From Acidimicrobiia bacterium (GTDB lineage: Bacteria > Actinomycetota > Acidimicrobiia > IMCC26256 > JAGNEX01): DNA of 64,000 nt. This document shows, piece after piece, positions 9,917-17,798 of this stretch; position 1 is the stretch's first letter; each line of letters opens with the position of its first letter. The notes under the pieces were generated by a model. It ran no database searches. It was given only the letters and a program-made list of their open reading frames with translations, and was not told the origin of the DNA. The position numbers and the translations under genes are program-made. Location of the stretch: NCBI GenBank assembly GCA_020637365.1, contig JACJWE010000001.1, positions 774,001-838,000 on the forward strand, written 5' to 3'.

Positions 9917-10428
9917 AGATCCTCGATGTCATGCGCCACGCCAAAACAGAACCGTGGTCGGCCCGGTGCGACGATCATGAGCGGCAGCTGACTCAGCGAG
10001 GGCTGCGCGATGCCTCGCTGATCGGCAATTTCCTCGTCGGGTCTGGGCGCATGCCTCAGGTGGCGATCGTGTCGTCGGCCAAGCGCACCCGTCAGACGTT
10101 TCAGAGGCTGTCGGAGTGCGGTCTCGCTACCTCTGCAGAGGTCGCCGATTCGCTCTATGGGGCAACAGCGAATGGCGCCTTGTCGCTGATCCAAGGTGTT
10201 GATAACGCTGTCGATCACGCGATGGTCGTGGGTCACGAGCCGACGATGGGGGACATCATCGGTCTGTTCATCTCCGCACCGCGAGCCCACCTCGAGATGC
10301 CGACCGGTGTGCTGTGTCGTCTGAGCTTTGACGTCGATGTCTGGGAGTCGGTCTACTGGGGTGGAGCTGCTTTAGAGTGGCTCATTCGACCGAGCGTCCT
10401 GCGCGGGGCGGGAAGAAGCCCTCAGTAG
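9913..10428 (+). CDS. SixA-like phosphohistidine phosphatase
   Basis: This 171-residue histidine phosphatase opens with ILDVMRHAKTEPW. The RHAK motif is that of SixA proteins, and the second catalytic histidine is in MVVGHEPTMGDII. SixA enzymes remove phosphate from phosphohistidine on phosphotransfer proteins; some actinobacterial relatives act on other small phosphates. The start ATG overlaps the TGA of the upstream MBL hydrolase, so the two are translationally coupled. Length and motif spacing match the family. Confidence 0.85.
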   Translation: MKILDVMRHAKTEPWSARCDDHERQLTQRGLRDASLIGNFLVGSGRMPQVAIVSSAKRTRQTFQRLSECGLATSAEVADSLYGATANGALSLIQGVDNAVDHAMVVGHEPTMGDIIGLFISAPRAHLEMPTGVLCRLSFDVDVWESVYWGGAALEWLIRPSVLRGAGRSPQ

Positions 10429-10438
10429 CCCCAGGGGT

Positions 10439-10948
10439 CTAGCGTCGGTGCTGGGCAGCGATTCCACTGGATGCCCGGGCGAGGACCACTCCTAGGCCCA
10501 ACAGGATGATGGCCCCAAAGGCCAGGTACGGGGTTGCGTCACCGGTCTCGGCGAGTGGTTGGTTATCGATAGTGACCACGCCAGCCTCGGTCGTGGTTGT
10601 GGCGGCGCTGCTGTCAGAATCGCCGTTTTCGTTTGACGTGCTCGTATTGGTTGACGAGCTCGTGGTGGTCGTTGCCTGCGTCGTCGCCGTCGAGCCTGAG
10701 CCTGTTGTGCTTGCGCCGACGTCGTCGCCCGCACCGACGTTGTCCCCCGCCCCGACTTGGCTGGGGTCCGCTCCCGCCGGAGCGTTCGGGTCCCCTGGGT
10801 CATTCGGATTGGCATCCTCGGGGTCGCCGGTGTTGGCGCTGTCGTCGGTGGCGCCACCGTCCTCGATGACGACTTGGGCACCTGCGGTCGCGGCGAACGA
10901 CATGCAGGCGATCGCCATGAGGATCACCAGGATCTTGACTTTGCTCAT
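10439..10948 (-). CDS. Secreted low-complexity surface protein with LAETG sorting-like signal
   Basis: The protein has a signal peptide (KVKILVILMAIACMSFAATAGA), then an acidic Asp/Asn/Pro/Gly region (about residues 25-75), a Thr/Ser-rich stretch (about 80-125), and a C-terminal LAETG followed by a hydrophobic helix and a basic tail ending AQHRR. This is the classic layout of sortase-anchored proteins. LAXTG is the motif used by class E sortases of high-GC actinobacteria, whereas LPXTG is used elsewhere. ATG 10948 is preferred over an upstream TTG because the signal peptide begins there. No sortase gene is in the window. It converges on sixA, with 10 bases between stops. Its biological role is unknown; it may be a wall-exposed stalk. 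Confidence 0.7.
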   Translation of the reverse strand: MSKVKILVILMAIACMSFAATAGAQVVIEDGGATDDSANTGDPEDANPNDPGDPNAPAGADPSQVGAGDNVGAGDDVGASTTGSGSTATTQATTTTSSSTNTSTSNENGDSDSSAATTTTEAGVVTIDNQPLAETGDATPYLAFGAIILLGLGVVLARASSGIAAQHRR

Positions 10949-11274
10949 GTCTGAAACCTTCGTTTCTCCGCCGCTGTCTGATCGCACCCGCTGCTCACTG
11001 TGTGCTGAAGGCCGCAAAGCGGCGCGTGAACTGGGGAGCGAGTAGCGCCTGACACCCTATGTTAAAGGTGTGGCTGGTGCAAGTATTGCTAGCAGAGTAA
11101 CGAATGTTGTCCGTGGGGTTTAAGGAATATTGAACAAGTGGTCAAGGCGTGTCATTGGTCTGATCACGGCGCCGGTTCACTCGCCAGACGGTCCCGTCAG
11201 TCGGCGGCCGGTCAATATTTTGTCGTGATCGCTCGGCCCTGTGGGGGCGTGATGTCGGTGTTTTGCCCGGCGTG

Positions 11275-11859
11275 TTAGGCCGCTTTGGATTCGACATGAA
11301 CGAGTCCGTCGGGCAAGTCCCTGCCCGACGCCCATACTCCGAGGAGAGCGCATGGCCCTTCAACGGTCGTCCCCCGTCCTAGGGTCCACTGATGGTCGGT
11401 CGGGACGAGCTTGTGGTTAAGCAGCTTCCGGGCTCCCATCAACGCTCCCACCCGATATGCAGCCGCTTCGACTCGCGGGTCCTGTACTACATCGACGTTG
11501 TTCGGAACCGCTATATCAAGGTGGTGAATCCCGAGGTCGCCAAGCATGTGGAACGCGATGGCACGTGACGTGAACGGTACATAGCCTCCCCACCGAGCAG
11601 CTTGAGCCATGATCTGGTCCCGGCTCAAGCGTCGAGCTTCGTCGATAATCTCGGCATTTACCCGGTTGACGAAGGGCCCGTTCAAAACGTATCGAGCAGC
11701 CTGTTCGTCGATGCCGATCAGATGCGCCAGCACGTCGCGGGGCGCCCACCCATCGCAGAGCGTCGACCCCGTCTCAAAGGTCGCATCGTCGAGTTGCGAC
11801 AACGTGCTGAGTAGATTTCGACGCTCGCGCAACATGATCATCGCCGTCGGTTCTCCCAC
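11275..11859 (-). CDS. DinB-fold protein, mycothiol-dependent maleylpyruvate isomerase-like
   Basis: The protein shows LRERRNLLSTLSQL, then LCDGWAPRDVLAHLIGID, the conserved histidine-bearing helix of the DinB/MDMPI N-terminal family, and later IAFHMLGDLGIHHLDIA with further histidines that would complete a metal site. Actinobacterial members are mycothiol-dependent transferases or of unknown role. The GTG at 11859 is chosen because GAGGAGG lies about 6 bases upstream. It is divergent from the metal-transporter gene at 11991. The exact reaction is not predictable. Confidence 0.72.
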   Translation of the reverse strand: MGEPTAMIMLRERRNLLSTLSQLDDATFETGSTLCDGWAPRDVLAHLIGIDEQAARYVLNGPFVNRVNAEIIDEARRLSRDQIMAQAARWGGYVPFTSRAIAFHMLGDLGIHHLDIAVPNNVDVVQDPRVEAAAYRVGALMGARKLLNHKLVPTDHQWTLGRGTTVEGPCALLGVWASGRDLPDGLVHVESKAA

Positions 11860-11990
11860 AGCGGTCCTCCTCGTTCGGCGACCCAAAACCCCACCATTGT
11901 ACCGGTCGTGTGGATTTTCCCGTTACGGCGCGCAAGTATCGGACACCCCTTTTTCGTCAAATGACCAGATCTTTGGAGTGAGCAGACACC

Positions 11991-12741
11991 GTGACCGAAT
12001 CTGAAGGTGTGTCGAACGAAGCGGGGTCGATCGACGATCTCGAGGAGCATCCGTCCTACACCGAGCACCAAGGTGAGGGGCGTCAATACGTTAGAGACGC
12101 AATGTTGGGCGTCAATGACGGCCTGGTCTCACCTCCTCCTGCTGGTCCTTGGTGTGGTCGGTGGCAACTTCACTGCACGCCAAGTTCTGGCTGCGGCGGT
12201 GGCGGCATCGATCGCCGGTGCCGTATCGATGGCCGCTGGCGAATATCTCGCAACCAAGACCCAAGAAGACGTGCTCGAAGCCGAGATTGCGCTCGAACGC
12301 GAGCACATCAAGAACTATCGAGAATATGAGCGAGCTGATATTCGTGGGCGTCTCGTTGAAATCGTCGGCAATCGCCCCGAGGTCGATGCCCTGCTCGATT
12401 CGGTGATGAAAGACCCCGAAGCGATGCTGCGACTCGCATCCGTGGTCGAGTTCGGTATTGCCGATACCGAGCGGCGCAGCCCAGTGCGGGCCATGCTGGT
12501 CTCGGCGGTTTCCTTCGTCGCTGGGAGCTTGCCATCCACACTGCCGTTCGTCTTCACCGACTCGGTGGGCACCGGGGTTCTCGTCGCATCGGTCGCAACG
12601 GGCATTGCCTTGTTTATCGTCGGTGTGCTGCGGACCCGTGCGACCGCCCGTTCGTGGCTCTCTAGCGGCTTTGAGAATCTTGGCATCGCTGCTCTCGGTG
12701 GTGCCGCGAGCTATGCCATAGGCGCCTTGCTCGGTCAATAA
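11991..12741 (+). CDS. VIT1/CCC1-family iron/manganese transporter, frameshifted
   Basis: The N-terminal frame reads EHPSYTEHQGEGRQYVRDAM then LGVNDGLVS, the signature first helix of the vacuolar iron transporter family. Near 12125-12136 the match moves to another frame and continues LLLVLGVVGGNFTARQ and AGAVSMAAGEYLATKTQED, the conserved second and third segments. The metal-binding cytoplasmic helix pair follows (EIALEREHIKNYREYERADI), then three C-terminal membrane helices. The total length of 751 bases equals 250 codons plus one, so one extra base explains the break. The N-terminus starts with GTG at 11991. Family members move Fe2+ or Mn2+ out of the cytosol. The gene is probably intact in the organism. 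Confidence 0.78.
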
Positions 12742-12858
12742 CGCTTTAGCATGACAAAATCGCCTTGCATGAAAATATTTAAGTAGTATTGCTTTCTTGG
12801 TGTTACGGCGTGCGGCGCGCCCCTTATTGGTCCATCCCCGCGAGTTCGTACAGCAAAG

Positions 12859-13338
12859 GTGACACGCGTTCGGATGCTGGCAAGGCCTGTCGATGATGGT
12901 GGATCCAGCGAGCCCGGAGTAGATGCTCTGGCGCTTCGCTTCCGGCTATTTCCCGAGATCGCATCGCGAGCAGCGAGCGAGGGCACGCTCGAACTGATCG
13001 ACGCATCGACCGAGATCTTCATGGCGCGTCGTCGTGTCGGAACGGTCGCGGAGCTGTGTCGGCTCGATGCTGAGTTCTGGTTGCTGCTCAGCGAGGCCGT
13101 GAGCGATGGGCCTGAACGCGACGCTGTTCGCGGCGTCTTGGGCGATCTTGCCGACCACGCTCAGTGGTACCTCGTGGCGGTTGTCGCTGAATCTCGAGCC
13201 ACGTTGCAGATGGGCCGCCTCATCGGCGCCATCCGGTCGGCAGATGCACCAAGAGCCGGTCGCGCGGCAACAGGCCTGTTGGCAACCGGTCTGCAGGCAG
13301 CGATGGAATCGTTCTCCCCGACCTTTGATCACCGGTAG
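12859..13338 (+). CDS. Small helical protein resembling a GntR FCD ligand domain without a DNA-binding domain
   Basis: The 159-residue protein is mostly helical. The segment ALRFRLFPEIASRAA to FMARRRVGTVAELCRLDAEF, then a terminal bundle (LGDLADHAQWYLVAVVAES), resembles the FCD ligand-binding domain of FadR-type GntR regulators. No winged-helix domain is present upstream. The preceding 117 bases are AT-rich (AAAATATTTAAGTAGTATTG near 12773-12792) and look like promoter, not lost coding sequence. The start is a GTG with only a weak AAGG-like site. It could be a stand-alone sensor, a remnant, or an unrelated helical protein. Confidence 0.45.
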   Translation: MTRVRMLARPVDDGGSSEPGVDALALRFRLFPEIASRAASEGTLELIDASTEIFMARRRVGTVAELCRLDAEFWLLLSEAVSDGPERDAVRGVLGDLADHAQWYLVAVVAESRATLQMGRLIGAIRSADAPRAGRAATGLLATGLQAAMESFSPTFDHR

Positions 13339-13393
13339 GTCGATTGCTGATCTGGGTGAATGGGAAGGTGGCGGGCGCCGATGGGGTGCTGCT

Positions 13394-14344
13394 CTAGAGC
13401 AGTGGGCGCCACCACGTTTCGTTCGCTTGATACCAGTCGATGGTTTCGGCGAGTGCCTCGTCGAAACTTCTGGCAGGGCGCCAGCCGAGGGATCGCACCT
13501 TGTCGGTGTTGACCGAGTAACGGCGGTCGTGCCCTTTGCGATCTTCGACGTAGTCGATCCGGTCGTCGCCCACCCCGAATGTTTCAAGAATCCGCTGTGT
13601 GAGCTCGAGGTTGGTGATCTCGTTGCCAGCGCCGATGTTGTAGATCTCGCCGCTATGGCCTTGTCGCAGAACCAGATCAACCGCCGCGCAGTTATCGTCC
13701 ACGTGGCACCAATCTCGCACGTTTCCGCCGTCGCCATACAGGGGTACGTTGAGCCCACGGATCAAGTTGGTCACGAACAGCGGGATCACCTTCTCGGGAA
13801 ATTGATAGGGCCCGAAGTTGTTCGACGATCGGGTGATCATCACCGGAACGCCATAGGTGTGGAAATAGCTCATGGCGATCATGTCTGAACCGGCTTTGGA
13901 AGCTGAGTAGGGAGAACGCGGTTCGAGACGATCCGATTCAACAAACGACCCGACGTCGATCGAGCCGTAGACCTCGTCGGTTGAGATGTGCAATACCCGA
14001 TCCAACTCGAGATGGCGGGCAACGTCGCAGACCACGTTGGTGCCGTCGCAGTTGGTTCGCACAAACACGTCAGGGCCGTCGATCGAACGATCCACGTGCG
14101 ATTCCGCTGCAAAGTGAACCAGGGCATCGTGGCCTGACATGGCTGCTCGAACGACGTCACGGTCGGTGATGTCCCCACGGATGAAGGTGAGTCGATGGTC
14201 GCTTTCGAGCATCGGTAGGTTCGCAAGGTTCCCGGCGTAGGTCAACGAGTCAAAGACCGTGATCTCGTCATCGGTGTGAGCGAGAAGGCGGTGAACGAAG
14301 TTGCATCCGATGAATCCGGCCGCGCCGGTAACGAACAGTTTCAC
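13394..14344 (-). CDS. rfbB: dTDP-glucose 4,6-dehydratase
   Basis: This is an extended short-chain dehydrogenase that oxidises and dehydrates dTDP-glucose to the 4-keto-6-deoxy sugar, feeding deoxysugar synthesis for cell-surface glycans. The Rossmann loop TGAAGFIG is at residues 6-13, the catalytic STDEVYG at about 121-127 with the Asp-Glu pair specific to these dehydratases, and YSASK (146-150) is the catalytic Tyr/Lys pair. The GTG at 14344 is preferred because AGGAGG lies 5 bases upstream; an upstream ATG would add an unrelated basic extension. The usual partners rfbA, rfbC and rfbD are not adjacent. It may supply the exopolysaccharide locus 16 kb away. Confidence 0.9.
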   Translation of the reverse strand: MKLFVTGAAGFIGCNFVHRLLAHTDDEITVFDSLTYAGNLANLPMLESDHRLTFIRGDITDRDVVRAAMSGHDALVHFAAESHVDRSIDGPDVFVRTNCDGTNVVCDVARHLELDRVLHISTDEVYGSIDVGSFVESDRLEPRSPYSASKAGSDMIAMSYFHTYGVPVMITRSSNNFGPYQFPEKVIPLFVTNLIRGLNVPLYGDGGNVRDWCHVDDNCAAVDLVLRQGHSGEIYNIGAGNEITNLELTQRILETFGVGDDRIDYVEDRKGHDRRYSVNTDKVRSLGWRPARSFDEALAETIDWYQANETWWRPLL

Positions 14345-14754
14345 GAGTCCTCCTGAAGGCGCCGTGCGCCTCTGCCCGAACGAACGAGCGTGCGTCTGTA
14401 CAGACGCGCGCGAAATCCCGGAGAGTTCCGGTTTGGGCATCAGCGCCCCGGGATCGTATCGCCAGAGACGTCGAGTGCAGGTAGTCAGCAGATCGATGGT
14501 CGGTCAACGGCCGATGGTTAGTTCGGTTAACGGCTCGGTCGTTGGTCGCACGTTGGGAGCAGCATGAACAGGTTGAATCCGGTATTGTTGCGCACGAGAT
14601 GATTGGTTGCGTGACGACCCGTGCTGGCAGATGTTTGATCTGCCGTTTCGGGCCGGATCCCTCAGATGGCGAGATCTGGGCTAGCCGTTCACTCACAGGG
14701 CACAGGGACTGGCGGGCGTCGAGCGCGCCCCCTGAAGGCGGCGAGTAGGGAACC
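14345..14754. other. Divergent intergenic region between rfbB and a marR-type gene
   Basis: No coding sequence is seen. TCGGTCAACGG (14500-14510) and TCGGTTAACGG (14523-14533) form an imperfect direct repeat 23 bp apart, and GTTAAC within the second is palindromic. These could be regulator sites for either divergent gene, but no paired -35/-10 is clear. Confidence 0.4.
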
Positions 14755-15198
14755 ATGAACGAGGACCAGGACAAGGCTCAAGATGTCTGGCGTGACATCC
14801 TCGAAGTCCACGGGCGGGTGGTGGCGCGCCTCGACGGCCAAATGCGGCGAGCCCATGGGATCCCCCTCGAGTGGTTCCACATGATGGCCGCACTCGGCGA
14901 GGCGACAGACGGTCGCCTTCGCATGTTCGAGCTCGCCGAGCGCACCATGTTTTCACGCACCAACTGCACTCGGCTGGTCGATCGCATGGAGACCAAGGGG
15001 CTCGTGACTCGCGAGCCGTCACCGGGAGATCGGCGGGGTGTTTCTGCGGTGTTGACTCCCGAAGGGCGTTCAATCCTGCAGTCAGCGACGCCGACCTATG
15101 AGACCGGTGTGAGTGCACAGTTCGCATCGTTCGTCCAAGAAGATGAGCTCGACGTGTTGTCGAAAGTGTTTGAGCGAGTTGTCGCGATCGTCCGATGA
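14755..15198 (+). CDS. MarR-family transcriptional regulator
   Basis: The 147-residue winged-helix protein shows the family layout: an N-terminal dimerisation helix, MMAALGEATDGRLRMFELAE, the recognition region SRTNCTRLVDRMETKGLVTR, and the wing EPSPGDRRGVSAVLTPEG, whose D-x-R-G motif is diagnostic. A C-terminal helix pair completes the dimer interface. It is transcribed divergently from rfbB and ends about 145 bases before the patatin gene, which it may control. The ligand is unknown. Confidence 0.88.
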   Translation: MNEDQDKAQDVWRDILEVHGRVVARLDGQMRRAHGIPLEWFHMMAALGEATDGRLRMFELAERTMFSRTNCTRLVDRMETKGLVTREPSPGDRRGVSAVLTPEGRSILQSATPTYETGVSAQFASFVQEDELDVLSKVFERVVAIVR

Positions 15199-15343
15199 CG
15201 GTCTAACCCGGGTGGCGGTCGGACCTCGGCTACCCGTTTCGGAATGAGTCGAGTGTGCGGCGCCACCTTGCGTCGTAGCGGTTTTTTGACGATTCTTGAG
15301 CGACGTGACGGCGCCGAGGGCACCCGGCCGGTGCGCTGTTCAG

Positions 15344-16252
15344 ATGAGGTCGATGCACGTGTTCGCTCTGCCCAAACCCGTTGGATTTGTCTTGAGCGGC
15401 GGTGGCAGCCTGGGCGCTTACCAGGTGGGGATGCTCCGTTCGCTCAAGGCGCATGGCGTTGTCCCCGATCTCATCGCTGGCACGTCGATCGGCGCGTGGA
15501 ACGGCGCGGTCCTGGCCGAAGACCCCGACCGTGCGGCCGAACGTCTGAGCGACGTCTGGCTGTCGGTCGAACGCCACGACCTGATCCCATCGGGATGGCG
15601 CAATCGCTATCGGGCCTATCAGGCCGACCGTTCGAGCATGTTCCCTGGCGACGCCGTGCGCGGCTTTCTTGGTCGGGTCTTGCGAACCAAAGCGATCGAG
15701 GAGCTTGCCGTGCCGTTCTGCGCCGTCGCGACATCGGTGGAGCGCGGCCGTGCAGTGGTGCTGGGGTCGGGGCCGCTGGAACCGGCCCTGCGCGCCTCGG
15801 CGGCTGTTCCAGGGGTCTTCTCTGCGGTGCACCTCAATGGCGAAGACCTCTATGACGGTGGGCTGGTCGCCAACGTCCCGGTATGGGCCGCGATCGATAT
15901 GGGGGCGAAGAGTCTTGTAGTGCTCGATTGCGCCAGGCCTTCGGGCATTCTGGGCCCTCCGACCAGCATCGTCGATGCTGTGAGCTTTAGCGTAAACGTC
16001 ATCTTCCGTCGTCAGACGCTGACCGATGTGCCCGCGGTATCTGAGCGGGTGCCGGTGATTTACCTCCAGGGTCCAGATCGGCGTGGACGCGTGAGCGCGT
16101 GGGACCTCGACCATGTTGCTGAGTCCATTGGCGAAGCCATGGCGTCGAGCGCGCAGACGCTGGACTGCCTCGACATCGACGGACCGGGCCTCTACGGAGA
16201 TGTGCTGGTCTCGAAGCAGGAAAGCTCCGAGACCAGCACATCTCAGCAATGA
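15344..16252 (+). CDS. Patatin-like phospholipase (RssA/NTE family)
   Basis: The hydrolase has the oxyanion loop LSGGGSLGAYQVG (about residues 18-29), nucleophile GTSIG (46-50, Ser48), and the catalytic aspartate in LYDGGLVANVPV. These are the Ser-Asp dyad motifs of bacterial patatins, which deacylate lipids. The C-terminal third is variable. ATG 15344 is preferred; an upstream TTG at 15296 is possible and ATG 15353 is the next alternative. The last 18 or so codons coincide with a perfect 17-bp inverted repeat, so the tail DVLVSKQESSETSTSQQ is largely dictated by the hairpin. Confidence 0.85.
   Translation: MRSMHVFALPKPVGFVLSGGGSLGAYQVGMLRSLKAHGVVPDLIAGTSIGAWNGAVLAEDPDRAAERLSDVWLSVERHDLIPSGWRNRYRAYQADRSSMFPGDAVRGFLGRVLRTKAIEELAVPFCAVATSVERGRAVVLGSGPLEPALRASAAVPGVFSAVHLNGEDLYDGGLVANVPVWAAIDMGAKSLVVLDCARPSGILGPPTSIVDAVSFSVNVIFRRQTLTDVPAVSERVPVIYLQGPDRRGRVSAWDLDHVAESIGEAMASSAQTLDCLDIDGPGLYGDVLVSKQESSETSTSQQ
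16197..16244 (+). terminator. Long perfect hairpin inside the 3' end of the patatin gene
   Basis: GAGATGTGCTGGTCTCG (16197-16213) and its exact reverse complement (16228-16244) flank a 14-base loop. The stop codon is at 16250-16252, so the stem is translated. No T run follows. It could act as a terminator or 3' stabiliser between the convergent patatin and pstS genes. Confidence 0.5.
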
Positions 16253-16322
16253 ACCTGGTTGTTCCAGCCGGTCCGCCCCGTGGGGTGGGGGCGGATGGCG
16301 GGTGCGGGGACTCTTCTGGTCG

Positions 16323-17399
16323 TTAGCGACCGGTCCAGGCATCTGCGGTTGTGGACCAGTCCGCCTCGGGAAGTGCGACGTAGCCAGCGTCAGCCACGGC
16401 CTTCGGGCCAGCGGCGGACATGTAGTAGTCGACGAACGCCGCAACGGCCGGGTCTGCGTCTGCCTTGTCGGTGTTCACATAGATGAACAGCGGACGTGAG
16501 ATTGGGTAGGACCCGTCTGCAATCGTCTCAAGGGTCGGTTCGACGCAGCCGTCGCCACCATCGACCTGGATGTCGGCGAGTTGGTCACGGTTGTTCTCGA
16601 AGTAGGAGAAGCCAACCCAACCGAGGCTTGACGTGCTGCCTTCAATGCCTTGAACGATCACGTTGTCGTTCGGGCTTGATGCATAGTCGGGGCGGGTGGT
16701 GGCGTCTTGACCACGGTCGTCGGCGATTTTTTCAATCACGATCTCGACGAACGAGTCATACGTGCCGGACTCTTCACCGGGACCCGAGATGTCAAGCGGT
16801 GCGTCGGCATATGGAGCATGGTCGGCTCCAACCTCGGCCGCGAGATCATCGGCATCTGACCAATTCTTGAATCCGGTGCTTTCTGGCCCGATGAGCGCGT
16901 ACAAGTCAGCGAAGCTCAGGCACTCGACATCGGTGTTTTCTGGCGAGGTCATGACGGTGATGCCGTCGTAGCCAATCTTGAGTTCGAGGTAGTTGATACC
17001 GGCGTCGGCACACGTCGCCGCTTCTTCGTCTTTGATAGCGCGGGACGCATCAGAGATAGCGGTTTGGCCTTCGCAGAACAATGCGAAGCCGTCACCCGTG
17101 CCCGGACCGTTGACCGAAATCTGAACGTCGGGGTTGTCGCCCGAGAACTGCTCGGCGAGCAGTGATGTAATCGGTTCGACGGTGCTTGAGCCCGATATCT
17201 CGACCGAACCGGACAGATCCGAGCCTGCCGTCGAGTCATCGGCCGTCGAGTCATCGGCCGTCGAATCGTCGGTTTTCGCCGCCGTCGAATCGTTGCTGCT
17301 CGAACCATCGGAGTCGTCATCGCTGTCGCTACATGCGACTGCGAGCAGCCCCACCAACGCGAGCAGGGCAACGATGCGGAACCATCGCAGTTGCTTCAT
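16323..17399 (-). CDS. pstS: Phosphate ABC transporter substrate-binding lipoprotein
   Basis: The 358-residue protein binds phosphate outside the membrane and delivers it to PstCAB. It has a lipoprotein signal peptide with lipobox LAVAC (Cys23), an Asp/Ser/Thr linker with DDSTA repeats (about residues 24-60), then the binding fold. The phosphate-loop motif SGSSTVEPI and the later GEESGTYDSF with SDASRAIKDEE are the expected ligand contacts. The transporter genes pstC, pstA and pstB are not next to it. A three-unit PHO box lies about 130 bp upstream, so induction at low phosphate by PhoP is likely. Confidence 0.92.
   Translation of the reverse strand: MKQLRWFRIVALLALVGLLAVACSDSDDDSDGSSSNDSTAAKTDDSTADDSTADDSTAGSDLSGSVEISGSSTVEPITSLLAEQFSGDNPDVQISVNGPGTGDGFALFCEGQTAISDASRAIKDEEAATCADAGINYLELKIGYDGITVMTSPENTDVECLSFADLYALIGPESTGFKNWSDADDLAAEVGADHAPYADAPLDISGPGEESGTYDSFVEIVIEKIADDRGQDATTRPDYASSPNDNVIVQGIEGSTSSLGWVGFSYFENNRDQLADIQVDGGDGCVEPTLETIADGSYPISRPLFIYVNTDKADADPAVAAFVDYYMSAAGPKAVADAGYVALPEADWSTTADAWTGR
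17230..17274. repeat. Three 15-bp tandem repeats in pstS linker
   Basis: GTCGAGTCATCGGCC occurs exactly twice (17230-17244, 17245-17259), followed by a diverged copy (17260-17274). They encode the DDSTA units between the lipid anchor and the phosphate-binding domain; the number probably varies between strains. Confidence 0.75.
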
Positions 17400-17798
17400 G
17401 AATGCATCCTTCTCATTTGTGGCAGCACCCTGGTGGGTGCCCTGGTAGCGATCGGCGACCCCATATGGCAGAGGGCCGAACGTTGCTGGCGGGCAAGCTA
17501 GGGACTCTTCATGGAGCTACTGGATCGATAAGCCGAACGGAACGTAAACGATTCGTGAACTCAAGCCACACGACCCGACAGCTCGGCATTCAGGGGATCT
17601 TCGCCGATGGGCCTAGGGCATTCACCGGGTGTTGAGATGCCCGCCGATGGGTCCATCTGCTTCGTTGATAGTTAGCGTCATTAATGATGGATTAACCGGT
17701 GAATCACCTGACCGTTACGTTCCCGTACAATCGTCACTTCGTCGACTCGATGACCTGCACCTCTGTTCACACACGCCTAGCCGGGGGGACTGCACCAT
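17400..17798. other. Divergent intergenic region between pstS and the acyltransferase gene
   Basis: No coding sequence is convincing. It contains the PHO box at 17528-17560 facing pstS. The segment 17665-17760, with several AT-rich stretches such as GTTAGCGTCATTAATGATGG, is a plausible promoter area for the rightward acyltransferase gene; TCATTAATGA there is a perfect 10-bp palindrome. Confidence 0.45.
17528..17560 (-). promoter_or_regulatory. Putative PHO box, three 11-bp direct repeats
   Basis: Read on the minus strand the units are GTTCACGAATC (17550-17560), GTTTACGTTCC (17539-17549) and GTTCGGCTTAT (17528-17538), contiguous with exact 11-bp phasing. Actinobacterial PhoP sites are 11-bp direct repeats beginning GTTCA-like. 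Placement upstream of pstS strengthens the call. Confidence 0.6.
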
